Shown here: in pieces, positions 50,300-60,361 of the stretch
Numbering within the stretch: position 1 is the first letter of the stretch
Layout: each line of letters opens with the position of its first letter
NCBI GenBank assembly: GCA_030247885.1
Contig: JAPDRO010000008.1
Coordinates: forward strand, 124,001 to 188,000
From: Taxawa tesnikishii (nom. ined.)
Lineage: Eukaryota; Ascomycota; Dothideomycetes; Dothideales
Direction of reading: 5' to 3'
DNA: 64,000 bases
The notes under the pieces: model-generated
Seen by the model: only the letters and a program-made list of their open reading frames with translations
Databases searched by the model: none
What the model was told of the DNA's origin: nothing
Program-made: the position numbers and the translations under genes

Positions 50300-52017
50300 T
50301 CAACCGGGGAAATCCTTGACTGCAGCATTTGCCGCCTCGACCGCCTGCAACCCCGTTCCACCATATGGGCTGACATAGTCGTTCGGTCCCGTGTTGCCGT
50401 CCCGCCGGATCTCCGTCACGCTCTCATTGTCCGCATGATCGCCGTTGGTGGTGCCATCTCCCCTCGCAGCTGCACCCGCGCTCTGTGTGTGGGAACGTCC
50501 TCTGCCGGCAAATCGGGCCGTCTCATCCTCCTCACCCATGCCGTCGACGTCGGGCCAACTCTGCTCCCACAGGTAGAGCACCTGTCTCCAAGCGCCCTCG
50601 CAGCGTTGCATTTCTTCGCGGCCGTTGCCGGAGGTCTGGGCGTTGGCGAGCTCATCGACGACGGCGCGGCAGGCGTCAACGAACTTGGCGAAGGCAGGGG
50701 ACGTCCAGTTGGGTATGAGGGAGTGGTGAAGGGCGGCTATGTGCTGGTCTGACGAGGCGAAGTGAGGAATTAGAGGTTGGTGGATGGAGGCGGTGAAGGT
50801 AGAGGCGTAGGTCCAGGACGTGCGGTAACACTAGCGGGGTCAGCAGGGCCGAAGACGGGGATACAGGGATAAGGGACTTGCGTGTTCGGTTGCCCATAGG
50901 ACGACCAGTCCTTCTAGCAAGCTGGCGGCAGGCGAACTCGCCGAGACCAAGAGATCCAGGTAGCTCCTAGTGATCGGGTTCGGCGTTTCGCCAGTAAGGT
51001 TGAGGTTGTACTTTGTCGCCGTGATCTCAAAGAAGCTCATCTCTCGACGCACGTTGTTCAATGCGCTGATGAGCAGATCCATGGCCCGGTAAAGAGGATG
51101 GAACTGTGTGTTGGGAACAGCAGGGAGCCTAATTTTGCTGATGAGAGCGCCAACGAAGCTGATGTATCCCCGCGAGTAGTGTGAATCTTGCGTAAGCCAT
51201 TGCCGCAGTGCGCCTGAGCTGAGGGTCCCAAGCCCGGCGTGCGAGAGGAAGGGTTGTTGGGTGGCATTGGTGAAGGCGGTGGGGTCGCGCGAGAGAAGGT
51301 GCTTCGTCAGACTGGGTTGCTCAACTGGACGAGCTGGCGCAATTGGTGGAGCCATTACTGGACGGCTAGGTGTGTTGTTCTTGTCGGCGCCATCACGGTT
51401 GCGCTTGTTAGGTCCACGACGCTGGACGATGAGGTTGGGATTGGGGTTCTGGCCGGTATAGATTCCAGGACGACTCGGGGTGGAAGAGTCAGCCTGCGTA
51501 GTACGGGGTTGTCGCTCCCAGGCGTGTTCATGGCGCGCTGTCCCTCGGGCGACTGCTGGTAAGCGGTGCACTCCTGGAGATGCTCTATCTGCCTGGTCGT
51601 GTTCTTTGCGCGTACGAAGCCGCAATGCACGCAACGGACTTTGGCGCACTGTACAGCGGTATTAGTTGATGGGGTCGTACGAGGCGACGACGAGGTAGGA
51701 ACGTACTCTGGCATCGGTGCCGTCGTCGCTGAACTCGACGAAAGCATCCTTGACCTCCGGGTTGCTGGCTCTGCAAATGGCATTGGAGTTAGCGAAACAT
51801 ACGCATGCAACCGGAGGGTGGATGAAAACGCAGCGTATGTCTCCAAGAGAACAAGGTGGTGTGCTTCGGTAAGATTGTAAGAATGAATGCGCGGTCGCTT
51901 CGTGACGACGTCCGAATCCGCTGGCCTTCGGAGCGGTCTAGTGGCCTGGCCATCTACGCGACCGACAAGCACAACTTGCCATATAGTCTGGGAAGACGTT
52001 GCGACTCACCTCGGCAT
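50300..52017 (-). CDS. zinc-finger (BED-like) / TenA-THI-4 domain fusion protein
   Basis: Four exons: 52010-52017 (only ATGCCGAG), 51707-51770, 50882-51648 and 50300-50830. The N-terminus MPRASNPEVKDAFVEFSDDGTDARCAKVRCVHCGFVRAKNTTRQIEHLQEC shows a BED-like C2-H-C zinc finger. A disordered linker follows, then a heme-oxygenase-fold TenA/PQQC domain: SLTKHLLSRDPTAFTNATQQPFLSHAGLGTLSSGALRQWLTQDSHYSRGYISFVGALISKIRLP, through LLEGLVVLWATEHCYRTSWTYASTF, to CEGAWRQVLYLWEQSWPDVDGMGEED. TenA proteins act in thiamine salvage, but here a nucleic-acid-type finger is attached. The third intron (50831-50881) uses a GC donor (GCAAGT). A frame break at the G-run 51505-51508 is resolved by one extra base (GSDNPRTTQADSSTPSRPG). 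The 8-nt first exon is inferred from splice signals and the continuity of the finger; an alternative start lies inside the first intron. Confidence 0.75.
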
Positions 52018-52478
52018 GTCTGCTTCGCGCACGACGAGTCTTGTCTTCTGGAACCGAACGCGTGCTGGCAGAAGGGAGACGGGGACATGTGTGCGTTAGA
52101 GGGGTTGCGAGGAAGCGTAATGTTGGCCGAAGCGTGCCAGAGCTGTTTGGGCATAGCGCCGCCCAGCTTGTCCTTACTAACCCAACCCACTCGAAACCTT
52201 CACCTCTTTGACACGGTTATCATAACAAACAGGATAATCCCAATACCATGCACCATGCACCATCAAATACACGCAGCGTTCCCACACGTTTCAACTCTAT
52301 CAGATAATGCAGCCAGTCTCTGGAATCGAAGCGGGACTCCTCGCCATACATAACTAGGCACTTGGCTCCATGTTGCTTTCCTTTTGCGAAGCTCTGGAAG
52401 GTCACGTTTGTTCTATACGACTTTCTGTACAGACGACGCATCGCTCTCCGTCACTTCGTTGCTGGGCTTGGGGGTTTC
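52018..52478. other. intergenic region
   Basis: About 0.46 kb between the zinc-finger/TenA gene and ridA. No gene supported. Confidence 0.4.
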
Positions 52479-53250
52479 TTAAGCCAGGGCAATGCACTCA
52501 ATCTCGACCGGAACGCCCTTTGGCAGCTCCTTGACAGCGACGCAGCTCCTGGCCGGCTTGTGTGCGAAGTACTTCTCATAGACGCTGTTCATCTCGGCGA
52601 AGTTGGCCATGTCGTCGAGGAAAACGGTGGTCTTGTCGCTTGTTAGCTTCATCTGATACCACTCACTGTCCCCTCGCCTAGGACGCGCTGGAGGTAGACG
52701 AGAATGAATCCATTCAGAAGACACTGACCTTGACGACCTTCTCAAGGCTGCTGCCCGCCTCCTCGAGGATTGCCTTGGCGCCCTCGCACGAGACCTTAGT
52801 CTTGTCCGCGATGCTGCCCTCGGTCAGGTTGCCCTGAGCGTCTGCTGGGATCTGGCCGGAGACGTAGATCTGTCCTCCGGCCTTGATTGCTTGACTCTGT
52901 GGTTCCTCAAGTCAGCATTTGCCGGGCTTCTTTGTTGGCGAAGATTATCAATCAATGCAAGCAGGGAAAGGTCGCAGAAGCTTCATTGATACTCCGTGAG
53001 CACGGGATGGCGGATGCACATACGTATGGGCCGACAGCTGTCAGTGGTTCAGTTGTACGCTCTTCCAATTATGCACCAACAGCATGCACTTACGCTGCAC
53101 AGACTTCTTGGTGTTGATGATCTCCATGTTGGACATCGCGCGTGCGGGTGTACAGGTTAGTTGGTTGAGAGTAGCTGTATAGACAATCGAATTTGCGGTA
53201 GCAGAACGGATGAGTGGTGGTATCACGGGTCGCAGTGGAAGACGTAGCAT
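52479..53250 (-). CDS. mmf1: RidA/YjgF family enamine deaminase (Mmf1-like)
   Basis: Hydrolyses reactive 2-aminoacrylate and other enamine/imine intermediates, protecting PLP enzymes. Exons 53094-53250, 53024-53037, 52729-52896 and 52479-52631. The second exon is only 14 nt and supplies PVGPY, so that the protein reads [119 protein letters not shown]. This contains the Y-SQ-I and C-terminal A-RS/VPVEIE family marks, including the substrate-binding Arg. The N-terminal [21 protein letters not shown]... resembles a mitochondrial presequence; an ATG at 53136 would give a cytosolic form. Length is near the usual ~130 residues plus presequence. Frame clean. Confidence 0.9.
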
Positions 53251-53633
53251 CCTTTTTGGATACTATTTACAGAGTAGTGGGCTTGTATGGCCATGGTGGG
53301 GTTTCGGTCCGGTCTTGTCGCGATGTCGGCGAGTCAGGATAGCCGATACGTATTAACAACCAAACAGTGCCTTTGTAACTTTCCATGTCACGTTTGGTAT
53401 CCTACGTTCACAGAAAAGCAAAGGCTTTTATTGGGGTGAAGGAAACCTGAGCTTGGTTGGCCGCCCTCGACTCTATGCAGGCTCTACATCAACCAATGCC
53501 GATGTCGCCTACAGTAACTTGGCAGCCCCTCGGGGTCGTGTAGGACAGCAAGTCGACGCAGAACTGCTAAGAACAACACTTTCTCGAGGGAAGATAAGAT
53601 GCGCATTGTCGCAACGAGTGCCGACTTGACGGT
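53251..53633. other. intergenic region
   Basis: About 0.38 kb between ridA and the SDR gene on the same strand. No gene seen. Confidence 0.4.
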
Positions 53634-54646
53634 CTACCTCGCAACCATGCCTCCATCGACGGCAATGACCTTGTTCGTCACGTAGCCACTCTTGACCATC
53701 CACAACACCGTTTCTGCAATCTCCTGCGGCTGGCCAAACCTCCCCACCGGTATTTTTCTCGCTAAGTCCTCACCACCTGCAGGCAACATGGCCGTACTCT
53801 CGATCAACGCCGGCGCGACCGCGTTCACTGTGATCCCCTTAGTGGCAAGGTTGCCGGCCATCCAGTGCAAAAGTCCATGCAGCGCGCTCTTGCTACTCGC
53901 ATAGTGCGGACCCACGACTCCACCGGTCAAGCCCGCAACACTGGAGTTGAAGACGATACGGCCCCAGCCTGCTTTCTCCATAGCTGGAAGGCAAAGCTGA
54001 GCCAGCAGGAAAGGGGACGCGGTGTTAATGCGCCACGTCTGCTCAAAGGTCTCGAGAGAGATGTCTGCGAGCGACTTGACGCCACTGGCGCCGCATGTGG
54101 ATCCAGCGTTCAGAAAGAGGACTTCCGGGTCACCTAGAGCAGAGACGACGTCCTGGTGAAGTTTGCGGACGGCGTCAAAGGAGGAGAGGTCAGCTTGGAA
54201 GGCTTTCACCTCAACGGCGGCGGGGAAGGGGCGCAGCCGCTGACGGCTTCAAGAAGAGAGTCAACGCTTGAAGAAGGAGCGGTGTTGTAGTGCAGAGCAA
54301 GCGTGTATCCTTCTCGGGCAAGGGTTAGGAGGTGGCTTTTCCTATGCCTCCAGTTGCGCCTTTGAATGTGTTCAGCCTGTTGTACTGAGGAGAAATAGAT
54401 TACAAAAGGACGTAGATTGCGGTCTCAATCCTGGAATGTTTCAGAGACCGTCGTATAGACATCGCCGCGTGGCCTAAGCTGTCGAACTGAGCTTCTCCAG
54501 AAGGGGTTCCTGTGAAGATGGTCGAAACGAAGGGATATTTGTTGCTTCACGTTACAGCAACCATTTGGATCAAGCACTAGGGAGAAAACCATAAAGGAAC
54601 ACTTACCCGTAATCAGAGCGACTTTACCACGCGAGACCGTTGGCAT
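53634..54646 (-). CDS. short-chain dehydrogenase/reductase (FabG-like)
   Basis: NAD(P)H-dependent oxidoreductase of the classical SDR family. Exons 54607-54646 (MPTVSRGKVALITG) and 53634-54359, with a 247-nt intron, longer than others here. Family marks: TGxxxGxG nucleotide loop as GATGGIGKATS, FLNAGSTCG (NAG-like), active-site Ser in IVFNSSVAGLTGG, catalytic YASSKSA (YxxxK), VAPALIEST, and QEIAETVLWMVKSGYVTNKVIAVDGGMVAR at the C-terminus as in beta-ketoacyl-ACP reductases. Two one-base frame breaks: at 54328-54329 (after KATS) and in the G-run 54228-54231 (one extra base gives SGCAPFPAAVEVKAFQADLS). Substrate unknown. Start chosen as the Met just before the first beta strand. Confidence 0.85.
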
Positions 54647-55238
54647 TGTGGGATCAGTGACGGATGAAAAGATCTTGCAAGTGAGGCACAAGCGATGATC
54701 TGCAACTGAAATAGTTTCACAAAAGGCAACCGTGCGTAGCGATAACTTCTAAGGCACAGATGAACAGAGGGAAGCTGTGGGAGTAGGGTTTCTAGAATCA
54801 GTTCGAGGACCGGCTCTAACATACTTGAATCTACTCTCGCGCTTGTTCATGACAAGATTGGTCTGACGTCATTATGTTCTCAGGACCCAGGTTGCTAGTC
54901 TTCATGCGAGTTGATCTCGGATCAATTGAGTAGCGAGAGCCAGAGGGGTTGTGAGGCTTGAATCCGTATGAAGCCGGTATCGAAATGATGGCTGGCGGTT
55001 GCAGCTCCGTATGTACCTTACCGGGGTGCTACAAGGAGTCCGGCTCTCTCCTGTTGTCGCTGGGAAAAAACCTTTCGTGCAATGTTCGCTCTCCAGAACC
55101 ACGTCTGGCTCTGACCGCTCGGAGTTGCCTCAAACAGCTGGCACAAAAGTCGTTTGTGAATCGTAGCAAGGGCCTCGGCCGCGACTTGGAGATGCCACCA
55201 AGAGCCTCCGAATCCCTCAAGTCCAAATGCGAACCGGT
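54647..55238. other. intergenic region
   Basis: About 0.6 kb between the SDR promoter and the 3' end of slc1. Antisense open frames here are shadows of neither gene and lack motifs. Confidence 0.4.
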
Positions 55239-56346
55239 TCAACTAGCAAGGCCGAGGTCGATTCCGGTAGCCTTGCCAGTCCTGCTACCTTGCGCACCCT
55301 TCTGCAGGTCTGCGATTCCCTCTCTCTGCGCGCGCTCAGAAATCCTCAGATATTCTTTCGCCATCATGTCCTCAATGCCCTTCAAAAGACTACCCACGTC
55401 GTCTTTTGTCAGTCCCTTCGTCTCCACAGGCTTCAATACGGAAACTGGAATGATCCCGGAGTTGAAAATCTTCCTTTTGATATCCAAAACGTTGCTGTAG
55501 TTTGCCACCACTACGGGGACGACAGGGACTTGCGCCTGGACTGCCAAGTGGAACGCGCCCTTCTTGAAGGGCAGCAGCTCAGGTTTGCTAGAATAGGAGC
55601 GCGTTCCTTCCGGGAAGATGAAGACGGATTGTTGGTGTGAGTGCATGGTCTCTGCGGCAGACGCGAAGGCTGCGAGAGCGGCGCTCCGGGAGGCACGGTT
55701 GATAAAGACTGTCTTTGAGAGATACACTTGACATGCGCAGTCAGATGTTTTGACCAGAACAACAATCTGGGTAGAGACGTACTGAACCACCCGAGAACGG
55801 GAACGTATTTCAAGCTGCTCTTTGCTGTAACGCTGCAGTATCTGGGGAACATTGCACCCAGCATGAGGACGTCAAGCTCTCTGAAGTGCGGGCCATGTCA
55901 GCTGTACATCCAAATGCCAAAACGAGACTCGCTCGTTCATTGCATATCATTGTACGTCTCCAGCCCGACGGCATCTGGTTGCCCTGCTCTTTTGCCCCGA
56001 ATCGAACACACTTACGTCTGGTGATTGCCCACAAACACTGCTGGCCTTGTATTCAGAGCCCCTCTTTATCCTCGATCTCGAACCAGACGCCTGTGAGGAA
56101 CCACATGGTCCACTTGAAGCTCCTCGCAACCGTCCATTGACCGAGACCGCCGTATCCCACCAATCTCAACACAGCCGAGGCTACCACACCATAGCTCGCG
56201 CATATTATGAGGGCGACATAGGAAGCAATACACCTAGCGATGAACGAGAGAATAGGCATTCTGGCAACGCCCGCCAGAAGGTGCAGGGCTGGGATGGCCA
56301 CAACAGTGAAGACTAAGCCGAAGAAGATGTATGAGAAGACCGACAT
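55239..56346 (-). CDS. slc1: 1-acyl-sn-glycerol-3-phosphate acyltransferase (Slc1/PlsC)
   Basis: Acylates lysophosphatidic acid to phosphatidic acid in the ER membrane, an essential step of glycerolipid synthesis. Exons 56016-56346, 55783-55881 and 55239-55726. N-terminal membrane segment MSVFSYIFFGLVFTVVAIPALHLL and a second segment (IASYVALIICASYGVVASAVL) precede the catalytic domain: NHQTELD (NHx4D block I), VPVLGWFMYLSKTVFINR (block II), VFIFPEGTRS (block III, substrate-binding Glu-Gly), and FHLAVQAQVPVVPVVVANYS (block IV). The NHx4D motif spans the first intron (134 nt). A frame break at the C-run 56059-56062 (+ strand) just before block I is resolved by one extra base: EDKEGALNTRPAVFVGNHQTELD. 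Start is the Met directly before the first membrane segment. Confidence 0.93.
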
Positions 56347-56540
56347 TATCACCGTTTTCTCATGTGAGGAGAAAGCAGTCGAGTCGAGCAGTAGAGCGCG
56401 GAGGTAGTGGGAAGGAAAACGGAGAGCGGATCATGAGACGCTTGATCATGGTGGGGTGTTTCCCGCCAAGTTTTAGTGGGCGGTGAGCGAGTAAAGCCTC
56501 ACTTCACCCCCACCTCCGTCAGGGCCTCATCAGGCCAAAG
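56347..56540. promoter_or_regulatory. short divergent promoter, slc1 / NAT gene
   Basis: Only 194 bases separate the start codons of slc1 (-) and the acetyltransferase gene (+), so both must share promoter elements. A CACCCCCACC-type tract lies near 56506-56515. No TATA box recognised. Confidence 0.6.
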
Positions 56541-57526
56541 ATGCCGCCTCCATCTTCCCGCTCCGTCTACACCAGCACCCAAATCCAGCAATACTACGAC
56601 CGCATCTCCCTCCCCGCCGTCCACCGTCATGAGCCGGGCGCCAAGTCGGCCTCCGTGGCCAATAGCACCGACGGCCTAGCCTACCTTTCCGCACTGCAAC
56701 GACACAACCTAACCTCGATCCCCTTTGAGAACCTCGACCTGCATTACTCCCCTCATCATACGATTTCTATCGATGTGGATCATTTGTTCGAAAAGATTGT
56801 GGCGAGGAAGGGTGGAAGGGGCGGTTACTGTATGGAGAACAACGCACTCTTCGGCACCGTCTTGCGCACGCTGGGATTCAACGTTACGAGTGTGGGCGCA
56901 CGCATCAACTCGGCCGTAGGCGCAAAACCCGGCAGCGGCAAGAGGGAGGAACTCACGTACAGCGGCTGGTCTCATATGGTCAACATCGTCACTCTCTCCT
57001 CCGGTGCGAAATACATGGTGGACGTTGGATTCGGGGCGGGGACCCACGCACCCACTGGCCCTCATCCACGACTCCCCGTCCTGAACGTAGCTCCCGAGCA
57101 GATGGTGCGGCTGCTACACGCGAGTATACCGGATGTTACGGATCCAGAGCAGAAGTTCTGGGTCTATGAGAAACAGAATACGAGCCAAGAGGAGTTCTGG
57201 CCGCAGTACTGTTTCACGCTTACTGAGTTCCTGCCGAGTGATTACAAGGTCATGAATCATTATACCAGCACGAGCAAGATGAGCTGGTTCACGTGGAGTG
57301 TCGTATGCGTTAAGATGCTGTTGGCTGAGAATCATGAGAGCATTGTTGGGGAGATCACTCTGTTCGACGGAAGCATCAAAAGAGGGTTTCGGGAAAGAGC
57401 GAACCATTGATGGAGATTAAGACTGAAGATGATAGGGTACAGGCGCTAGAGGAATATCTGGGTATTCGATTGAGCGAGGCAGAGAAGAATGGTATCAAGG
57501 GCACGGTGGCTGCGATCAAGGGATAA
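56541..57526 (+). CDS. arylamine N-acetyltransferase (NAT)
   Basis: Cytosolic enzyme that transfers an acyl group from acetyl- or malonyl-CoA to arylamines; fungal members can detoxify plant benzoxazolinones (family knowledge). Single exon. Catalytic triad visible: Cys in GRGGYCMENNALF, His in GWSHMVNIV, Asp in YMVDVGFGAG. Also SIPFENLDLHY near the N-terminus and FTWSVVCVKMLLAENHESIVGEITL toward the C-terminus. The frame runs to a stop at 57408-57410, but one extra base at the A/G runs 57378-57386 gives RVSGKSEPLMEIKTEDDRVQALEEYLGIRLSEAEKNGIKGTVAAIKG, the normal NAT C-terminus ending at the TAA 57524-57526. I therefore extend the gene to there. Full length about 328 residues, usual for fungal NATs. 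The substrate cannot be inferred from sequence. Confidence 0.88.
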
Positions 57527-58111
57527 GCAGCTGCGTGCATGTCTTAGCAAACAGAGACCGCTTAAAACCAAGGTGGTAAACACGGAACACAAGTGCAGTT
57601 CAATGACAAAGAACCGTGTAAAGGAAGTGGCAAACAGGAATCTACAATAACTGAGTCGGTTTGGCTTTCTGGGCCATAGAGTAACGCCATTGCATCGCAG
57701 CTTATGGCCTCGGAGCGCATGTCCTCCCTCAGATGCCGGTTGAGTACCATATGATTTTGCCAGCAGACTTCGGTTGTCTGTAACTAGTCCTCTATATCGG
57801 GATCGCGGTAAAGGACACTCACCTTTGAACCCGTCTTTCGTAAGAAGAGGGAGTGTTCTTCGACGTGCCTTGGAGATGATGAGCCGTCTGTGTTCACGTC
57901 ACGCACGAAGATTGAGCGGGATTGGAGTGGATAAGAAGGTAGCTGCATTTTGCAAGACGCTGGATGCTGTTCCTCATCGTACAACGCGTGGAAGGCACGT
58001 CCGAACCTGGCAAAGAAGTACGTCTCTTCTGTTTGGGGTGGAGCGACGGATTGGACACCAGAAAACTTCTTCTCCAGCATTTTGCCCAGGCAAAGAACTG
58101 ATGAAAAAGGA
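57527..58111. other. intergenic region
   Basis: Between the NAT gene and the U2 snRNA 3' end. Open frames on both strands at 57774-58215 are not genes; they overlap the U2 gene. Confidence 0.5.
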
Positions 58112-58351
58112 GGGTTCGCGTCAGCCCGAGGTAGTGCAATACGAGCGACACTGTGGTCGGAGCGGTAGGCAAGCCCAGAGCGCTCCAACCGAATTCCAAA
58201 AATAAGTATAATCATTGAATGTGACCGTAGTCACGTTTCAGAGATTAAACTGAAAAGAACAGATACTACACTTGATCTAAGCCAAAAGGCAACTGTAAAA
58301 CATTAGCAAATGCAGAGTGTAAGGGGAGATGGAGGGTACGCACAGAGAGCT
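58112..58351 (-). ncRNA. U2: U2 spliceosomal snRNA, with a candidate intron
   Basis: Pairs with intron branch sites in the spliceosome. On the minus strand, 58292 downward reads TTGCCTTTTGGCTTAGATCA, then AGTGTAGTATCTGTTC with the GUAGUA branch-recognition box, CAGTTTAATCTCTGAAAC (stem IIa region), an Sm site ATTTTTGG at about 58196-58203, a stem loop with GGAGCG...CGCTCC, and a terminal stem-loop IV, CTCGTATTGCACTACCTCG, matching the conserved U2 loop. Only the first nucleotides before TTGCC do not fit a normal U2 start; the expected CUCUCU is found 51 bases upstream (see the intron feature). Ends are approximate: 5' at the A of AGCTCTCT (58351), 3' near 58112. Transcribed toward the NAT gene; TATA-like sequence at 58401-58406. 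Confidence 0.95.
58293..58343 (-). other. putative spliceosomal intron inside U2 snRNA
   Basis: 51 nt, GTGCGT at the 5' end, GCTAATG branch-like site, TTTTACAG at the 3' end. Removing it joins CTCTCT (58344-58349) to TTGCCTTTTGGCTTAG (from 58292), giving CTCTCTTTGCCTTTTGGC, the conserved fungal U2 5' end. It also restores the UCU:AGA base pairs of stem I, which the unspliced sequence cannot form. Length and signals match the protein-gene introns of this window. Not proven without transcript data. Confidence 0.75.
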
Positions 58352-59006
58352 AAAGAAAAAAAGAGAGGAAGGGGGTTCGGAGAAGCGCGAGATTGGCCGC
58401 ATATATGTACAGCTGGGGTTGCGCACAAGCCACAGCGGTGAGCTTTCTGCCAGGATGATAGCGAGGTTCTACCGATAAAAAGTCGGGGATTGCAAAACCG
58501 ATCACGCATGTGGAGACGGGTTCATTCACCTCTTGACAATAGACTCACTAGTCATTTCTTACTCCAATGAAGCGAACAGGGAGTGAGGGATGAGTGAGGC
58601 CTGGTAGAAGGGTGAACGGGGAGTGATGAACAGGTGAGGTTGCACTGGTTGTTCCGCACATTGCTTGTCATTGACTTAGCAGTTTGTTGCTGTTGCGGAA
58701 TCATTTACTTCCGGACAATGGCTCCATTGAGAAGTTTGTTTGGACGCTGCTGCTCGTTGACGCAGCACATCATTCATTCCTCTTCCTATACGTGGCAGTC
58801 GTTCCGCTCTCATCTGGACTGGAGTAAAGACCATTCGGAATTCGGTTGGATCGTGTTCAAACATTTCCCAACATTCCATACGACTGTTCAAAATCCAACT
58901 TCAACGCCGAACCGTATGCAGGGGTATCAATGCACGTTTGTGTTCCATGAGGTCGTATGCCGTTTCGAAAACCTGTCGACCTCGCTTGCCTCTCGTCTCA
59001 GAAGTT
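58352..59006. other. U2 promoter region and intergenic sequence
   Basis: Upstream of U2 (minus strand): a pyrimidine tract next to the 5' end, a CCAAT at about 58392-58396 and ATATAT at 58401-58406, 50-55 bases from the U2 start, a plausible snRNA promoter spacing. The rest, to the STRAP 3' end, holds no recognised gene. Confidence 0.55.
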
Positions 59007-60131
59007 TCATCTCCAGAGACCGTACGGACCGCTGGTAAACTTCCACAATTTAATGGTTCCGTCCTCGCTGCCCGTAGCGTAGAGCTTGCCGTCTGGAGAG
59101 AAGGATGTAGTCCATATAGGTCCGTGGTGTCCCTTTCCGGTTTCTTTTCTAGTGTGTCAGTACAAGGTGTACGTAGAAGCGTACGGTAGAAGGTTTCGAA
59201 CGTACCAAGCTCCTGCTCCGTGTCAAAGTCCCAGACCTTGACCCAGGTGTCGCCAGGACTTCCAGTGACGAACCGTCTCTGCGATCCGTTTACCGCCACG
59301 CTCGCAATCTCCTGGTTCGTCTTGATACTCTTGATGAGCTGACCCGGCCGTCCACCGTCGAAGAAATAGATGCTTTTCCCGGCAGCTACGCTCAAGGTTC
59401 CCCAGGCGATCTGTCCAGTCCGTCATTGAGCTCGCACGAGCCAATCAGCCCATCCACATCATATGATGCGATGCTCGATCGCGAGCGCAGATCCCACCAC
59501 CTGATCTTCTTATCATCGCACGCCGTCGTCAGAATATTCGGATCCGCGGACCAGATAATACTCTTGATCGTCCCTCCATGCTCCCCCTGCCCGACCTCAT
59601 AGCACCCGGTCGCATCACCATTCGTCTGCGCCCCTCCATTGACCCCATACGCTGCCGTGTTCAGATTCCAGACCCGTAGTTTCTTCTCCATACCGCCAGA
59701 CGCAAATACAGTCGGTCTTTCTGCGCCAGGAAACGCGACTGCACGCACGATATGGTTGTGCTGCAGCGTGTGCAGCGTCTCTCCGGTGAAAGTATCCCAG
59801 ATCTTGGCGCTGAAGTCGGCGGAACCGGTCGCGGCGAGCGAGGCGCAGGAGGAGAGCCGCGCGGACCAGACGGCGCCTTTGTGCCCGACGAAGGTCCCGA
59901 TCCAGTCGCCCGTCAGCCCGTCTCGGAGCATGGGGTTGTTGTCTTTGCAGGCGGAGATTAGGTAGTATTGTGGTTGTGTGGAGCTGCTGTTGGGGGACAG
60001 GTGCGAGAAGGAAATGTGCGTGATGGGGCGCGAGTGGCCATGGCAGGTGAGGGGGACGACTTTGGTGGTGTCTGCGGGGTGGGTCAACGGATGGTCATGG
60101 TATAGGAGATCGAATACGCACCAGAGGTCAT
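59007..60131 (-). CDS. STRAP/Unrip-like WD40-repeat protein
   Basis: Seven-bladed WD40 protein resembling STRAP (Unrip), which in animals binds the SMN snRNP-assembly complex and also TGF-beta signalling components. Exons 60122-60131 (10 coding bases, MTSD), 59206-60071 and 59007-59148. Start [27 protein letters not shown]; then [39 protein letters not shown] (STRAP signature), [94 protein letters not shown] and, at the end, [38 protein letters not shown]. Two one-base breaks: near 59413-59416 (one extra C gives [12 protein letters not shown]) and at the T-run 59141-59143 (gives [13 protein letters not shown]). It could be mistaken for eIF3i; the [10 protein letters not shown] block favours STRAP. 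It sits beside the U2 gene. Confidence 0.9.
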
Positions 60132-60330
60132 TGTAAAATGCTCGTTTCCCTACGGCGCAATGATTTTGAAATCTAGCAGTTGTAGCACGGCTGTGTGTAA
60201 AAGAAGTGGTCGGGGCTTGTCGATAGCTAGTTCTAGGCCTGCAGAAGCAGAAGGCAGCGTGGTGAAAAGTATTAGGTGAAACAAGATACGATAATAGATA
60301 TCTGTCAAGAGAGTCGGAGAGGGAGTTGGA

Positions 60331-60361
<31 letters not shown>

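Noticed and set aside
57774-58215. Two long open frames on opposite strands near 58 kb
   Set aside because: They run across the U2 snRNA gene and its 3' flank; the RNA explains the conserved sequence.
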